Assembly (NCBI GenBank): GCA_035710515.1
Contig: DASTDE010000004.1
Location: 653,434 to 717,433, forward strand
DNA length: 64,000 bases
DNA from: Candidatus Rubrimentiphilum sp.
Lineage (GTDB): Bacteria; Vulcanimicrobiota; Vulcanimicrobiia; Vulcanimicrobiales; Vulcanimicrobiaceae
Reading direction: 5' to 3'
The stretch's first letter is position 1; each line of letters starts with the position of its first letter. Below are positions 17,201 to 25,606 of this stretch, in pieces. The position numbers and the translations under genes were made by a program. The notes beneath the pieces were generated by a model. That model was not told the DNA's origin and did no database searches. It saw only the letters and a program-made list of their open reading frames with translations.

Positions 17201-17229
17201 TTTTCGAATGCCGCGCAGGCGAAGCGCGG

Positions 17230-17234
17230 CCTCC
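17230..17234 (-). promoter_or_regulatory. Ribosome binding site deciding a non-ATG start of the ABC ATPase
   Basis: GGAGG on the minus strand, just downstream of the lipoprotein stop (TAA at 17242-17244). Its spacing suits CTG at 17218 (11 bases) or CTT at 17224 (5 bases), not the GTG at 17200. This is the main evidence for a non-canonical start. Confidence 0.5.
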
Positions 17235-17241
17235 GAAAGAT

Positions 17242-18270
17242 TTAGAGCTTGGCCGGTTTCCAGGTCGCGAGCTCCTCACGCGTCGAGGGCGGCGAGATCT
17301 TTCCGTTGACGATGTCCTGGCGGATTGCGTCAACTCTCTCGATGTTCGCTCTGCCGATGATCGCGCGAGTGTATTTGAAGTCGGTCAGCCCGACGCCGTC
17401 GTCTTTCAAACCGAAGATCAGGTGGCCTTGCAGCCCTTTTTTCTGTTGAACGGCTTTGGCGATATCGAAAACCGCGACGTCAACGTGCTTGACCATCGAC
17501 GTCAGCACTTTGCCGGGCGCCATGCTGTCCTGGTCGGAGTCGACGCCGATGACGAACGCGTTGGCGCGCGTCTTCACCGCGTCGATCGCACCGATGCCCG
17601 CTTTGCCGGCCGCGGCGTACACGATGTCCGCGCCGCCGTTGAAGAGCACGTTGGAGAGTTCTTGGCCCGCCGCGACGTCCTCGAACGATCCGACGTACTT
17701 CACGTCAACCTTCGTTGACGGATCGATCTGGTGCGCGCCGGCGATGTAGCCGACTTCAAACTTGCGAAGCAGCGGGATGTCCTGGCCGCCGAGAAACGCG
17801 ATGTGGTGGGTTTTGCTGACGAGCGCTGCCAGCGCGCCGGCCAAGAACGACCCGTCTTCCTCTTTAAAGGTAGCCGAGACGACGTTTGGATCGGGCACCA
17901 CTGCGTCAATAATCGCGTAGTGCTGTTTCGGATACTGCTTGGAGATCTGGTCGAGATCTTTGTTCATCAGGAACCCGATCGCGTAGATCATATCCAGATG
18001 TTTTTCCGAAAGCGCGGTCAGGTTCGGCTGATAGTCCGAGGCCGAACGCGACTGCAGCACTTGCTTCTGTGCGCCGAGCGACTTCTCGGCCTCCAACAAT
18101 CCGCGGTAGGCCGAGTCGTTGAACGACTTGTCGCCTAGGCCGCCGATGTCCGTCACCATACCGAGCGTGAGTTGTCCGGGCCGGGCCGCGCCCACGCCGT
18201 GGCGGCCGCAGGCGGCCAGCGTCAGCAACGCCGCAGCGACAGCGAAAGAAACGATCGCCTTGTGCTTCAT
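17242..18270 (-). CDS. BMP-family substrate-binding lipoprotein
   Basis: A 342-residue lipoprotein. Positive N terminus MKHK, hydrophobic stretch and lipobox LAAC with the lipidated Cys near residue 21. The PnrA/BmpA domain follows, with MVTDIGGLGDKSFNDSAYRGL at its start, YAIGFLMNKDLDQI, AIIDAVVPDPNV, GSFLAGALAAL and NGGADIVYAAAGKAGIGAIDAV. Proteins of this family bind purine nucleosides or similar ligands outside the membrane. The ATG at 18270 gives the proper leader. It is the first gene of the importer operon and is divergent from the DUF5069-transporter gene across 75 bases. Confidence 0.95.
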   Translation of the reverse strand: MKHKAIVSFAVAAALLTLAACGRHGVGAARPGQLTLGMVTDIGGLGDKSFNDSAYRGLLEAEKSLGAQKQVLQSRSASDYQPNLTALSEKHLDMIYAIGFLMNKDLDQISKQYPKQHYAIIDAVVPDPNVVSATFKEEDGSFLAGALAALVSKTHHIAFLGGQDIPLLRKFEVGYIAGAHQIDPSTKVDVKYVGSFEDVAAGQELSNVLFNGGADIVYAAAGKAGIGAIDAVKTRANAFVIGVDSDQDSMAPGKVLTSMVKHVDVAVFDIAKAVQQKKGLQGHLIFGLKDDGVGLTDFKYTRAIIGRANIERVDAIRQDIVNGKISPPSTREELATWKPAKL

Positions 18271-18301
18271 CGGGGTATCGTACGCACAACCGCAGGCCGA
18301 A

Positions 18302-18317
18302 GCCTCCGAACGGAGGC
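18302..18317. other. Short perfect stem-loop in a divergent intergenic region
   Basis: GCCTCCG, two bases, then CGGAGGC form a perfect 7-bp hairpin between the divergent BMP lipoprotein and DUF5069-transporter genes. It could be an operator, a transcript structure in either leader or a fragment of an intergenic repeat. There is no T-run, so it is not a terminator. Confidence 0.45.
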
Positions 18318-18345
18318 CGTCAGAGGCCTCCCGAAGGGCAACTGA

Positions 18346-20001
18346 GTGCACGCCAAAGACCTGAACACAACTGCGCCGCGGCGCTGGTCGGAGGAACTCG
18401 GCGGGATTCGCTGGCTGCCGCGCCTGATCGACAAGGCGCGCGCGGCAATCGCGGGATCGCTCGGCGACTATCTCTACGGTCAGAGTCCCATCGACCGCGG
18501 ATTACTGCGCGCTTTGGGTTTAACGTACCGGGATTTCACCGGCATCGTGCGCGCCGCGGGCGATGACGACGATGCCGTGCTGGCGGCGTTACAGAAACGC
18601 GTGCCCGAAGGAGTCGAGCGCGCGCGCAAGTGGAGCGAACGTCTGCCGTTGCGTCATCGATCGCTGCTTTTCTTAATCGATCTCGACGACGGCCATAACG
18701 CGGCTTTGCGGCCAATACGTGGTTTCGTGCACATGCTGACCCGCCTCGAAACACACTACATCCGCTATCGCTGGCCGGCGGAAGCGTCGCTCATCGGTTT
18801 AGAGATCGAAGCGCAAAAAGCCGGCGAACGTGCGGCGGCTGCAAGCGGCACCGACGAAGAACCCTATCGCTGGCTCACCGCGCAAAACGTCGACATGGCC
18901 TGGAAGATTCTGCTTTCGATCGTTTTGATCGGCGTAATGCTTTACTATGCCATCCATTTCGTCGAACGGATCGGATTTGTCGCGTTCATCATCATCGGCG
19001 CGATCTTTTTTGCGTACTTGATCTATCCGCTCGTGCGATGGCTCAACAGAAAGCTGCATCTGATTCTCGCCATCCTGGTCGTCTACGCCATTTTTGCGGC
19101 GGTCGTCGCGATCGGCTTATCGTACGGCATTCCGGCGATCTCCGGAGAGCTCACAAGACTCACGCATGACGGGCCGATGATTCTTGCAAAAACCCGGGAC
19201 TTTCTGACAAGCCCGTCGACGCCTGTGCTTGGAAGTGCGCCCGACTCGATTCGCCGGGAACTCGCGCAGCTGCCGGCTCAGGCCGTCACCTGGTTTCAGC
19301 AGCACGGCGGCGGCGCGGCTGCCGGGGCCGTTACCGTCATCCTCGGTACCGCGGCTTTTTTGGGCTCGCTCATCGCAATTCCGGTCTTGGCCGCATATCT
19401 ATTATTCGATTCGGAGATCATCAAACGGTTCTTCATGGGATTCGTGCCGGAACGGCGGCGCGAGGCTACATTGGGTTTGCTCGCCGAGCTGGAAGAAGTT
19501 CTGGGCGGATTCATTCGCGGGCAGCTCCTGGTCGGCGCGACGATCGGGATAATCATCGCAGCCGGCTTGATGATCTTCAGAGTGCCTTATGCGATTTTGA
19601 TCGGCGCAGGGGCCGGCGCGCTGGATCTCATTCCGTACATCGGGCCGGTGATCGCTTTCATTCCGGCGCTCATTATCGGCTTCTCGGCGGGCGGGACGGG
19701 CATGGCGGTGAAGGTCGCCGTCGTGTTTCTCATCGCTAATCAGCTCGAGGGCCACGTGATCGCGCCGAATATCGTCAGCCGTACGATCAAACTGTCGCCC
19801 AGCGCGATCGTTGTGGCGGTGCTTATCGGCGGCGAGCTCTACGGCGTGCCGGGGATGTTCATCGCTGTACCGATCGCGGGAATCATCCGCGTCTTGCTGC
19901 TGCACGTCATTCCGGGTTCGGTGAGCCGCGAAGAAGCGCGGCCTGTCCTGACCAAAGAGTCGCAAGAGACCGTCGAAGCCGACGCGCAGGCGCAAGCATG
20001 A
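18346..20001 (+). CDS. DUF5069 domain fused to an AI-2E exporter (PerM/TqsA-like) transporter
   Basis: A 551-residue protein. Residues of about 13-150 are a DUF5069 domain (ELGGIRWLPRLIDKARAAIAGSLGDYLYG, then LGLTYRDF). A short linker leads at about residue 183 into a complete AI-2E exporter/PerM domain. That domain begins with KILLSIVLIGVMLYYAIHF, has a periplasmic helix region and the conserved IPYIGPVIAFIPALI, and ends near residue 535 with VPGMFIAVPIAGIIRVLLL. The family exports small molecules or acts as a Na+/H+ antiporter. DUF5069 has no known function. The start is GTG at 18346. The stop overlaps the arginase start (ATGA), so the two are co-translated. Confidence 0.93.
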   Translation: MHAKDLNTTAPRRWSEELGGIRWLPRLIDKARAAIAGSLGDYLYGQSPIDRGLLRALGLTYRDFTGIVRAAGDDDDAVLAALQKRVPEGVERARKWSERLPLRHRSLLFLIDLDDGHNAALRPIRGFVHMLTRLETHYIRYRWPAEASLIGLEIEAQKAGERAAAASGTDEEPYRWLTAQNVDMAWKILLSIVLIGVMLYYAIHFVERIGFVAFIIIGAIFFAYLIYPLVRWLNRKLHLILAILVVYAIFAAVVAIGLSYGIPAISGELTRLTHDGPMILAKTRDFLTSPSTPVLGSAPDSIRRELAQLPAQAVTWFQQHGGGAAAGAVTVILGTAAFLGSLIAIPVLAAYLLFDSEIIKRFFMGFVPERRREATLGLLAELEEVLGGFIRGQLLVGATIGIIIAAGLMIFRVPYAILIGAGAGALDLIPYIGPVIAFIPALIIGFSAGGTGMAVKVAVVFLIANQLEGHVIAPNIVSRTIKLSPSAIVVAVLIGGELYGVPGMFIAVPIAGIIRVLLLHVIPGSVSREEARPVLTKESQETVEADAQAQA

Positions 20002-20870
20002 GCGGTCCGCGCGTTGACATCATCGGCGTTCCGATGGATTTGGGCGCCAGCCGGCGCGGCGTGGACATGGGACCCTATGCGGTGCGCTACGCGCAATTGC
20101 ACGAACAGCTGCGTGCGCTGGGCATCGAGCGCATTGAGGATCACGGCAACTTGCACGTGCCGATTCGCGAGGCGGTCGACCCGCACGACAAGCACGCCAA
20201 GTACCTCGACGTGATCGACAGGATCTGCGGCGAGCTGGCCGAGCTGGTAGAGCGCTCGGTTCGTGCGGGCGGTTTCCCGGTTATTCTGGGCGGCGACCAT
20301 TCCATCGCCATCGGCACCTTGGACGGACTGAAACGGGCGCGCGGCAAGCCCGCGGGCTTGGTGTGGATCGACGCGCACGGCGACATCAACAGTCCGAAGA
20401 GCTCGCACTCCGGAAACGTGCACGGCATGCCGCTGTGGTTTGCGCTGGAGCGCGGCTATGCAGATCCAAAGCGCACGGTCCAGATCGGCCTGCGCGATCT
20501 CGAAGCTTCCGAAAAAGAGAACCTGCGCAGTTCCGGCGTCAAAGCATTTACGATGAGCGACGTCGACAAAATGACGATGACGCGCGTCATGGAGGAAACG
20601 ATCGCGATTGCAGGCGCCGGCGACACGCCGCTGCACGTCTCGTTCGATCTGGATGCGATCGACCCGCGCGAAGCGCCCGGGACCGGCACGCCGGTCAAAG
20701 GCGGCCTGAGTTTCCGTGAAGCGCACCTTGCAATGGAGATGCTGGCGGAGTCGGGCAAACTCGGATCGATCGAAATGGTCGAGATCAATCCGATTCTCGA
20801 CACGCGCAATCAAACCGCATTGCTTGCGGTCGGGCTCATAAGCTCGGGTCTTGGTAAAGCGATTTTATAA
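19998..20870 (+). CDS. rocF: Arginase
   Basis: A 290-residue ureohydrolase that splits arginine to ornithine and urea. The Mn-binding motifs are all present: GGDHS near residue 98, [14 protein letters not shown] and SFDLDAIDP in the last third. The N-terminal [20 protein letters not shown] is typical of true arginases rather than agmatinases. It is translationally coupled to the DUF5069-transporter gene, suggesting that the transporter handles a related amine or amino acid, but this is inference. Confidence 0.95.
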   Translation: MSGPRVDIIGVPMDLGASRRGVDMGPYAVRYAQLHEQLRALGIERIEDHGNLHVPIREAVDPHDKHAKYLDVIDRICGELAELVERSVRAGGFPVILGGDHSIAIGTLDGLKRARGKPAGLVWIDAHGDINSPKSSHSGNVHGMPLWFALERGYADPKRTVQIGLRDLEASEKENLRSSGVKAFTMSDVDKMTMTRVMEETIAIAGAGDTPLHVSFDLDAIDPREAPGTGTPVKGGLSFREAHLAMEMLAESGKLGSIEMVEINPILDTRNQTALLAVGLISSGLGKAIL

Positions 20871-20904
20871 CGAAAGACCGCTTTTGTTTGTGCGTGATGC
20901 GGAG

Positions 20905-20975
20905 GCCGAAGGCGGGGGACCCCATCGGCTTTGCCGATGGGGGGCGTGGAGCGCGCAGCGCGGATACGCCGGTTA
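20905..20975. repeat. Hairpin-containing intergenic repeat, copy 1
   Basis: Directly after arginase lies a perfect 10-bp hairpin (CCCCATCGGC, TTT, GCCGATGGGG, 20920-20942). It is framed by the words GATGC-GGAGGCCGAAGGC on the left and AGCGCGCAGCGCGGAT on the right. The same frame with a slightly different hairpin recurs at 38118-38200. It may terminate transcription of the arginase operon or the opposing gene, but there is no clear T-run, so a mobile palindromic repeat is as likely. Confidence 0.6.
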
Positions 20976-20990
20976 GACCCGAAAGCTATA

Positions 20991-21749
20991 CTATAGTTTT
21001 ATTGTTGCGACGCCTTCGCAACTGACGCCGCCGCCGCACACCGCGGCATCCCATGTCGCAGCCGCCAGCATCGTTTGAATAGCTTTTTGAGTCTGATCGT
21101 CGAGCGGCGGATGAAATTCGATTTTCTTCGTGTGGCCGTCTTCGTCGACCGTTATAACCAACGTGACGTGCACGTTGAAGCGTTGCATCAGCGCAGTCTT
21201 GACGCGCGGATCGAGCACCGGCGGTTGCTCGGCGCCGAAGGGTGAGACGCCGCCGCGATCGTTCACGCCGCTGCCCGCGATGGTGACGTTGGCCGTGCCT
21301 TGCGGGTTCGGCACGATTCCGGGCTCGCGCTGAAGCGTCGGTTCCTTCGGTAGACGCGTTCCCGGCGCACGCGCCACCAGCGGCACGGGTTGCCGCGCCG
21401 GCACCAGGCGCGGCGCCGCCGCGACCCGGCCTTGCGGACCGTTCACGGGTGTCGGACGCGAGCGCGGATTATGATTCTTCGCCGAGAGCTCGCTGTGTCG
21501 CCGCTCGAACGACACCGTAGGTGAGCGGCGGTTCGTTCGCGGCATCGCGACGGGAAGCGGCCGCGCGTCGGCATGCTTTTCGATGTGAATGTGCGCGATG
21601 CGCGCAAAGGAGAGTGTCTCGACCGCTTCCGGGCCCTGTGGTAATAGCGCCGGCCACATGGGAATGAGGAAGGCTACGACCAGATGGATGCCGAGCGACG
21701 CGGCGAACGCGCGCCGCAACGTTTGGCCGGAACCGGCAGTTTGAAGCAT
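20991..21749 (-). CDS. TonB-like protein with N-terminal anchor
   Basis: A 252-residue protein. Residues of about 12-38 form one hydrophobic anchor (AFAASLGIHLVVAFLIPMWP). A long Arg/Pro/Asn-rich linker follows (residues of about 60-160). The last 75 residues resemble a TonB C-terminal domain (VTLVITVDEDGHTKKIEFHPPLDD). Unusually, two Cys lie in AAVCGGGVSCEG near the end. The ATG at 21749 has AGGGG at suitable spacing. TonB proteins couple the proton-motive force to outer-membrane receptors, but no ExbB/ExbD or receptor is nearby, so the partner is unknown. Confidence 0.75.
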   Translation of the reverse strand: MLQTAGSGQTLRRAFAASLGIHLVVAFLIPMWPALLPQGPEAVETLSFARIAHIHIEKHADARPLPVAMPRTNRRSPTVSFERRHSELSAKNHNPRSRPTPVNGPQGRVAAAPRLVPARQPVPLVARAPGTRLPKEPTLQREPGIVPNPQGTANVTIAGSGVNDRGGVSPFGAEQPPVLDPRVKTALMQRFNVHVTLVITVDEDGHTKKIEFHPPLDDQTQKAIQTMLAAATWDAAVCGGGVSCEGVATIKL

Positions 21750-21821
21750 CACAGCCCCTTACACTCGAGTCAATGAGAATACGACCCGCTCTGTGACGGG
21801 GACCTTTCTGGAGAAACGCTC

Positions 21822-22079
21822 GTGCGACCGACCGATATCGTTCTGTATCAAACCGACTGGTGCCCATACTGCACCCGCGTGCGGGACAAACTCGCCGAAC
21901 TGCAGTTGGAGTACAAAATCGTCAACGTTCCGGACAGCCACGCGCAACGCACCGTCGTGCGCGAGATTTCCGGACAAACGGGAGTCCCGGTGCTAGTGGA
22001 TGGTAAGGTCGTACTCGATGACGACGATGTCATCATCCCGTATCTCGAAGAAACCTACGGTCAGACGGCGGTCAAGTAA
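21822..22079 (+). CDS. Glutaredoxin
   Basis: An 85-residue single-domain glutaredoxin. The dithiol active site CPYC is at residues of about 14-17 (QTDWCPYCTRV), the cis-Pro loop is TGVPVLVDGK, and the C-terminal helix is DVIIPYLEETYG. It would reduce disulfides or carry Fe-S clusters in the cytoplasm. The start is GTG with TGGAG upstream. Its 3' end overlaps the DUF92 gene on the other strand by 19 bases. Confidence 0.92.
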   Translation: MRPTDIVLYQTDWCPYCTRVRDKLAELQLEYKIVNVPDSHAQRTVVREISGQTGVPVLVDGKVVLDDDDVIIPYLEETYGQTAVK

Positions 22080-22846
22080 ACCGCCGCCAGCGATCCCGCG
22101 ATGAGCGCGCCTACTAAAGTTGCAAGCGCGTTGACGGCATCGTTGTCGATCCAACGCAAACCGCGTACCAATGACGTCCTGTTTCCGCATACGTGCGGGC
22201 TCGTTTCGCAGCGGCGTTGGCAGCGCGCGCAGTAGTACAAGGCCTGTACGCTCGCACCGAGGATCGAATCGGCGATCGCACCCGCGAAACCGGCGGGCGC
22301 AACGATCCACAGCGGCGCAACGCCGACCGCGTAGGCGAACAGTCCGACAACGGCAGCTCCGCCGGCTTCGGCCAGCGTGCCGGCGAGCGTTACGCCACCG
22401 GAGAGTCCGCGCGGGACCGTTTGGAATCCCAGAATCGATCGCGGCAGCGATCGCGCGAGCGTGCCGAGCTCCGTCCCCCATGTGTCGGCGGCGGCAGCCG
22501 CAAATGCGCCGCCGAATGCGGCCGCGAGCACTATCGAATGCGTGAATGCGTACCCGATCGCGCACACGGCGGCAATTCCGCCGTTCGCCAAGACCTGCCG
22601 CGCGTCGCGCGCGCCGCGTTTGTCTACGTCAACCAACGCTTTTTTAAACCGCTTTCCGGAACGCGAGAGCGCGATCGCCGGGATGAAGAATGCAAAGAGG
22701 ACAACCGCAAAGGGCCAGTCCCCGGACGCAAATACGGCTGCGCCGACAAACCAAGCCGCGAACGCTCCGTCGAGCGTCAGCGCCTGGGCGCGCCATGCGG
22801 CGAGCGCGACGGCGCCGGCAAACCCAATCGCAATTACAACTGTAAT
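22061..22846 (-). CDS. DUF92 family membrane protein with an apparent non-canonical start
   Basis: A multipass protein of about 261 residues. The DUF92 signature is clear: AAWRAQALTLDGAFAAWFVGAAVF, DKRGARDARQVLANG, AAFAAAAADTWGTELG, SVPRGLSGGVTLAGTLAEAGGA-like text and a C-terminal CCxxC-rich loop (CARCQRRC). Residues matching the family start at ITVVIAIGFAGAVAL, but no ATG, GTG or TTG lies in frame nearby. ATT at 22844-22846, inside the CobA-HemD coding end, is the best position. Related enzymes such as phytyl-phosphate kinase VTE6 are CTP-dependent polyprenyl-phosphate kinases, and that function is only a suggestion here. Last gene of the tetrapyrrole operon. Confidence 0.85.
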   Translation of the reverse strand: MTVVIAIGFAGAVALAAWRAQALTLDGAFAAWFVGAAVFASGDWPFAVVLFAFFIPAIALSRSGKRFKKALVDVDKRGARDARQVLANGGIAAVCAIGYAFTHSIVLAAAFGGAFAAAAADTWGTELGTLARSLPRSILGFQTVPRGLSGGVTLAGTLAEAGGAAVVGLFAYAVGVAPLWIVAPAGFAGAIADSILGASVQALYYCARCQRRCETSPHVCGNRTSLVRGLRWIDNDAVNALATLVGALIAGSLAAVYLTAV

Positions 22847-24333
22847 GCGGCCACGAGCCCTTGCGCGGTGTACTCTTCGGCGACGACGTGCACGGCCAAG
22901 CCCTGATCGCGCGCGGCTTGCGCGGTGATGGGGCCGATGCAAGCGACGATCTTTCCGTCGCTGGCTTCGCGCGCGTTCGCAGCTCCGCCCAAGTTGTGGA
23001 TGAAGCCCTTCACTGTGCTCGCGCTGGTGAACGTCAAAATGTCGCTCTGCTGCACGCGCTGCGCGAAGAGCGGGTCGTCGGTAAAAACTGTTTTGTACGC
23101 GGCCACGACCTCTACCGGACGTCCGGCGGCGGTTAGACGCTCGGGAAGCACGTCGCGCGCTTCGGCCGCGCGGTACAGCAGCATACCATCGCCCTTGCAC
23201 GATGACGCGATCAGCAGATCGGCGAGATCCTCGGCAACATAGCGCTGCGGCACCGCGTCCGCGTAGATGTTTCGTTGGAGCAGCGCTTGCGAGGTCTTTA
23301 ACCCGATAGCTGCGATCTTTGCTTCGCCCAGAGTCCGCGCGTCGTCGCGGCGCGCATCGAGGTGATCGAAGAACGCCTTCACGCCGTTCGCGCTGGTGAA
23401 GATCACCCAGGCATAGCGTGAGGGATTGACGGTGGCTTGTTCGGCGGCGCGGAGATCGTCGGGCGGCGCGATGGCGATCGTGGGCGCGACGACCGGCTGC
23501 GCACCGTGGCGGAACAACTCGCGCACCATGTCGTCGTTTTGGCCCGCCGGCCGCGTCACCAGCACGCGTTTGCCGAAGAGCGGAAACTTTTCGAACCAGG
23601 CAATCTGCGAACGCAATCCGACCACGCTGCCGATGACGACGATCGCAGGCGCTTGCAGACCCGCACGTTCCGCTTCATCCGCAATGGTCGCAAGCGTGCC
23701 GGTGGCAGTGCGCTGCGACGGCCGCGTTCCATCCTGAATGACGGCAGCCGGCTGCGTCAACGGCAAACCGTTTGCGATCAGTTGCGCGGCGATGTCGCGC
23801 AGATTGCCCATGGCCATCAGAAAGACGAGCGTTTGCTGCGGATCGGAGAGGCGCGACCAGTCGATCGCGGATCGGTCCTTCGTTGGATCTTCGTGGCCGG
23901 CGACGATCGTCAGAATGGTGTTATGGTCGCGATGCGTTACCGGAATGCCGGCGTACGCGGGAGCCGCCAGTGCGGAACTGATGCCGGGAACGATTTCGAA
24001 TGGAATGCCGGCGGCGTGGAGCGCTTGCGCCTCTTCGCCGCCGCGGCCGAAGAGAAACGGATCGCCGCCTTTGAGACGCACGACGCGTTTGCCCTCGCGG
24101 GCCTTGGCGATCATCAGCGTTTCGATTTCGTCCTGCGGCATGGTGTGATCGCCGCCGCGTTTGCCGGCGTAGATGCGCTCGCACGATTCGGGCGCGAGCG
24201 CGACAATTGCGTCGGCAGCCAGCGCGTCGTACACCAGGACGTCCGCAGTTTTCAGAACTTCGTGAGCGCGCACGGTGAGCAGCCCAGGGTCGCCCGGTCC
24301 GGCTCCCGCCAGAAAGACCTTACCGGTCGGCAA
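22834..24333 (-). CDS. Uroporphyrinogen-III C-methyltransferase / uroporphyrinogen-III synthase fusion (CobA-HemD)
   Basis: A 499-residue bifunctional enzyme. Residues 1-245 are the SAM-dependent CobA domain (VFLAGAGPGDPGLLTVRA, VRLKGGDPFLFGRGGEEA, VPGISSALAAPAYAGIPVTHR). Residues of about 255-499 are a complete HemD domain (FGKRVLVTRPAGQN, YAWVIFTSANGV, ILTFTSASTVKGF). Together they close and then methylate uroporphyrinogen III to precorrin-2. Such fusions are known. Here a second, shortened HemD domain also exists at the end of the HemC fusion upstream in the same operon. It overlaps hemA by 14 bases. Confidence 0.95.
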   Translation of the reverse strand: MPTGKVFLAGAGPGDPGLLTVRAHEVLKTADVLVYDALAADAIVALAPESCERIYAGKRGGDHTMPQDEIETLMIAKAREGKRVVRLKGGDPFLFGRGGEEAQALHAAGIPFEIVPGISSALAAPAYAGIPVTHRDHNTILTIVAGHEDPTKDRSAIDWSRLSDPQQTLVFLMAMGNLRDIAAQLIANGLPLTQPAAVIQDGTRPSQRTATGTLATIADEAERAGLQAPAIVVIGSVVGLRSQIAWFEKFPLFGKRVLVTRPAGQNDDMVRELFRHGAQPVVAPTIAIAPPDDLRAAEQATVNPSRYAWVIFTSANGVKAFFDHLDARRDDARTLGEAKIAAIGLKTSQALLQRNIYADAVPQRYVAEDLADLLIASSCKGDGMLLYRAAEARDVLPERLTAAGRPVEVVAAYKTVFTDDPLFAQRVQQSDILTFTSASTVKGFIHNLGGAANAREASDGKIVACIGPITAQAARDQGLAVHVVAEEYTAQGLVAALQL

Positions 24334-25606
24334 CGTCGAGTTCGAAGAGCTCCTCGAGCAAACGCGCGTGCGCTATCGCCTCAGAGCTGTTCAGCGAAGC
24401 CTTCTCGCGCAATCTCGTCACGACCGTGTGCAGCAACTTCGAGATAATCGTGAGCGACGCTCCGGTGATCAGCATCTTTTCGCGCTCGCTCAATTCGGGG
24501 CAGCGCGCGAAGAGGCGATCTAATTCCGCGGACCGCACCGACTCCGCTTTTTGCGTGAGCGATGCAATGACCGGAACGGTCGCGCGTCCCCGATACCACT
24601 GCCGGAAACGATCGACGTATTCGGCGACGATCTCCTCGACCTGCGGGATGGCGGCACGGCGCACTTCAAGTTTTTCATCAACGTGTGATTTGAGGCCGTC
24701 GATGTCCACCAGCGTAACGCCCGGGATCTCCGCAATGCCCGGATGCGCGTCGCGCGGCACCGCGATGTCGATGACGAAAAGCGGCCGCTGCGGGCGGTGC
24801 GCCATGGCCGCGCCTACATTCTCCGGCGTCAGCACGAAATGCGAAGCGCCGGTGGAGGTGACGACGATGTCCGCCGCTGCGAGAGCGGCGATCAGCTCGC
24901 CCGGTTCGAGCGCCTCGCCGGCGCCGATCTGCGCGATCACTTCCTGCGTTCGCTTGACGGTCCGGCTGAGCACGGCGAGATTGCGCGCACCTTCGCTGCG
25001 GAAACGTTTGGCCGCGGTGCTGCCCATCTTGCCGGCGCCGATCACCAACACGTCGCGTCCTTCGAGCGATCCGAGCCGCCGCTTCGCGAGCTCTATCGCT
25101 GCGGTAGCAACGGACGGCGACTCTTCGCCGATGCGCGTCTGCGTGCGCGCAGCTTTGCCCGCGCTCATCGCTTCGCGCAGCAGTTTGTGCAGCGTCTCGC
25201 CGATCGCGTGAGCATCTTGCGCGGCCGCGTATGCGTCTTTGACTTGCCCGAGAATCTCCGCTTCGCCGATCAGCATCGAATCGAGTCCGGTGCAGACGCG
25301 GAAGAGATGCTCGACCGCTTCGCGGCCCAGCAGCGTATATAAGTACGATTCCAGATCGTAATCGACGGACGAGTGCCGGAAGTTTTGCAGAAAAGACTTG
25401 AGCTGCGTGACGCCGGCTTCGTAGTCGTCAAGCTCCGCGTAGATCTCGAGCCGTCCGCATGTCTGCAGCATCATCGCTTCGCGCACGGCTTCGTAGTCGC
25501 GCAGCGCGACCAGCGCTTCGCCCATCCGCGAAACCGGAAAGACGTGACGCTCGCGGACTTCCACCGGCGCCGTGTTGTGCGAAAGGCCGAGACAGACTAA
25601 CGGCAT
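24320..25606 (-). CDS. hemA: Glutamyl-tRNA reductase
   Basis: A 428-residue enzyme that commits glutamate to tetrapyrrole synthesis (C5 pathway) by reducing glutamyl-tRNA to glutamate-1-semialdehyde with NADPH. It has the N-terminal LSHNTAPVEVRE, the catalytic Cys in LQTCGRLEIY (family consensus TCNRxE; Asn is Gly here), GEAEILGQVKDAY, the NADPH motif VIGAGKMG and the C-terminal dimer helix. Its start lies inside the rex 3' end (10-base overlap) and its stop inside the CobA-HemD gene. Confidence 0.97.
   Translation of the reverse strand: MPLVCLGLSHNTAPVEVRERHVFPVSRMGEALVALRDYEAVREAMMLQTCGRLEIYAELDDYEAGVTQLKSFLQNFRHSSVDYDLESYLYTLLGREAVEHLFRVCTGLDSMLIGEAEILGQVKDAYAAAQDAHAIGETLHKLLREAMSAGKAARTQTRIGEESPSVATAAIELAKRRLGSLEGRDVLVIGAGKMGSTAAKRFRSEGARNLAVLSRTVKRTQEVIAQIGAGEALEPGELIAALAAADIVVTSTGASHFVLTPENVGAAMAHRPQRPLFVIDIAVPRDAHPGIAEIPGVTLVDIDGLKSHVDEKLEVRRAAIPQVEEIVAEYVDRFRQWYRGRATVPVIASLTQKAESVRSAELDRLFARCPELSEREKMLITGASLTIISKLLHTVVTRLREKASLNSSEAIAHARLLEELFELDVADR

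Noticed and set aside
23437-24447. A 336-residue open frame on the plus strand
   Set aside because: It runs antisense to the CobA-HemD fusion and the hemA end, and shows only shadow-frame composition.
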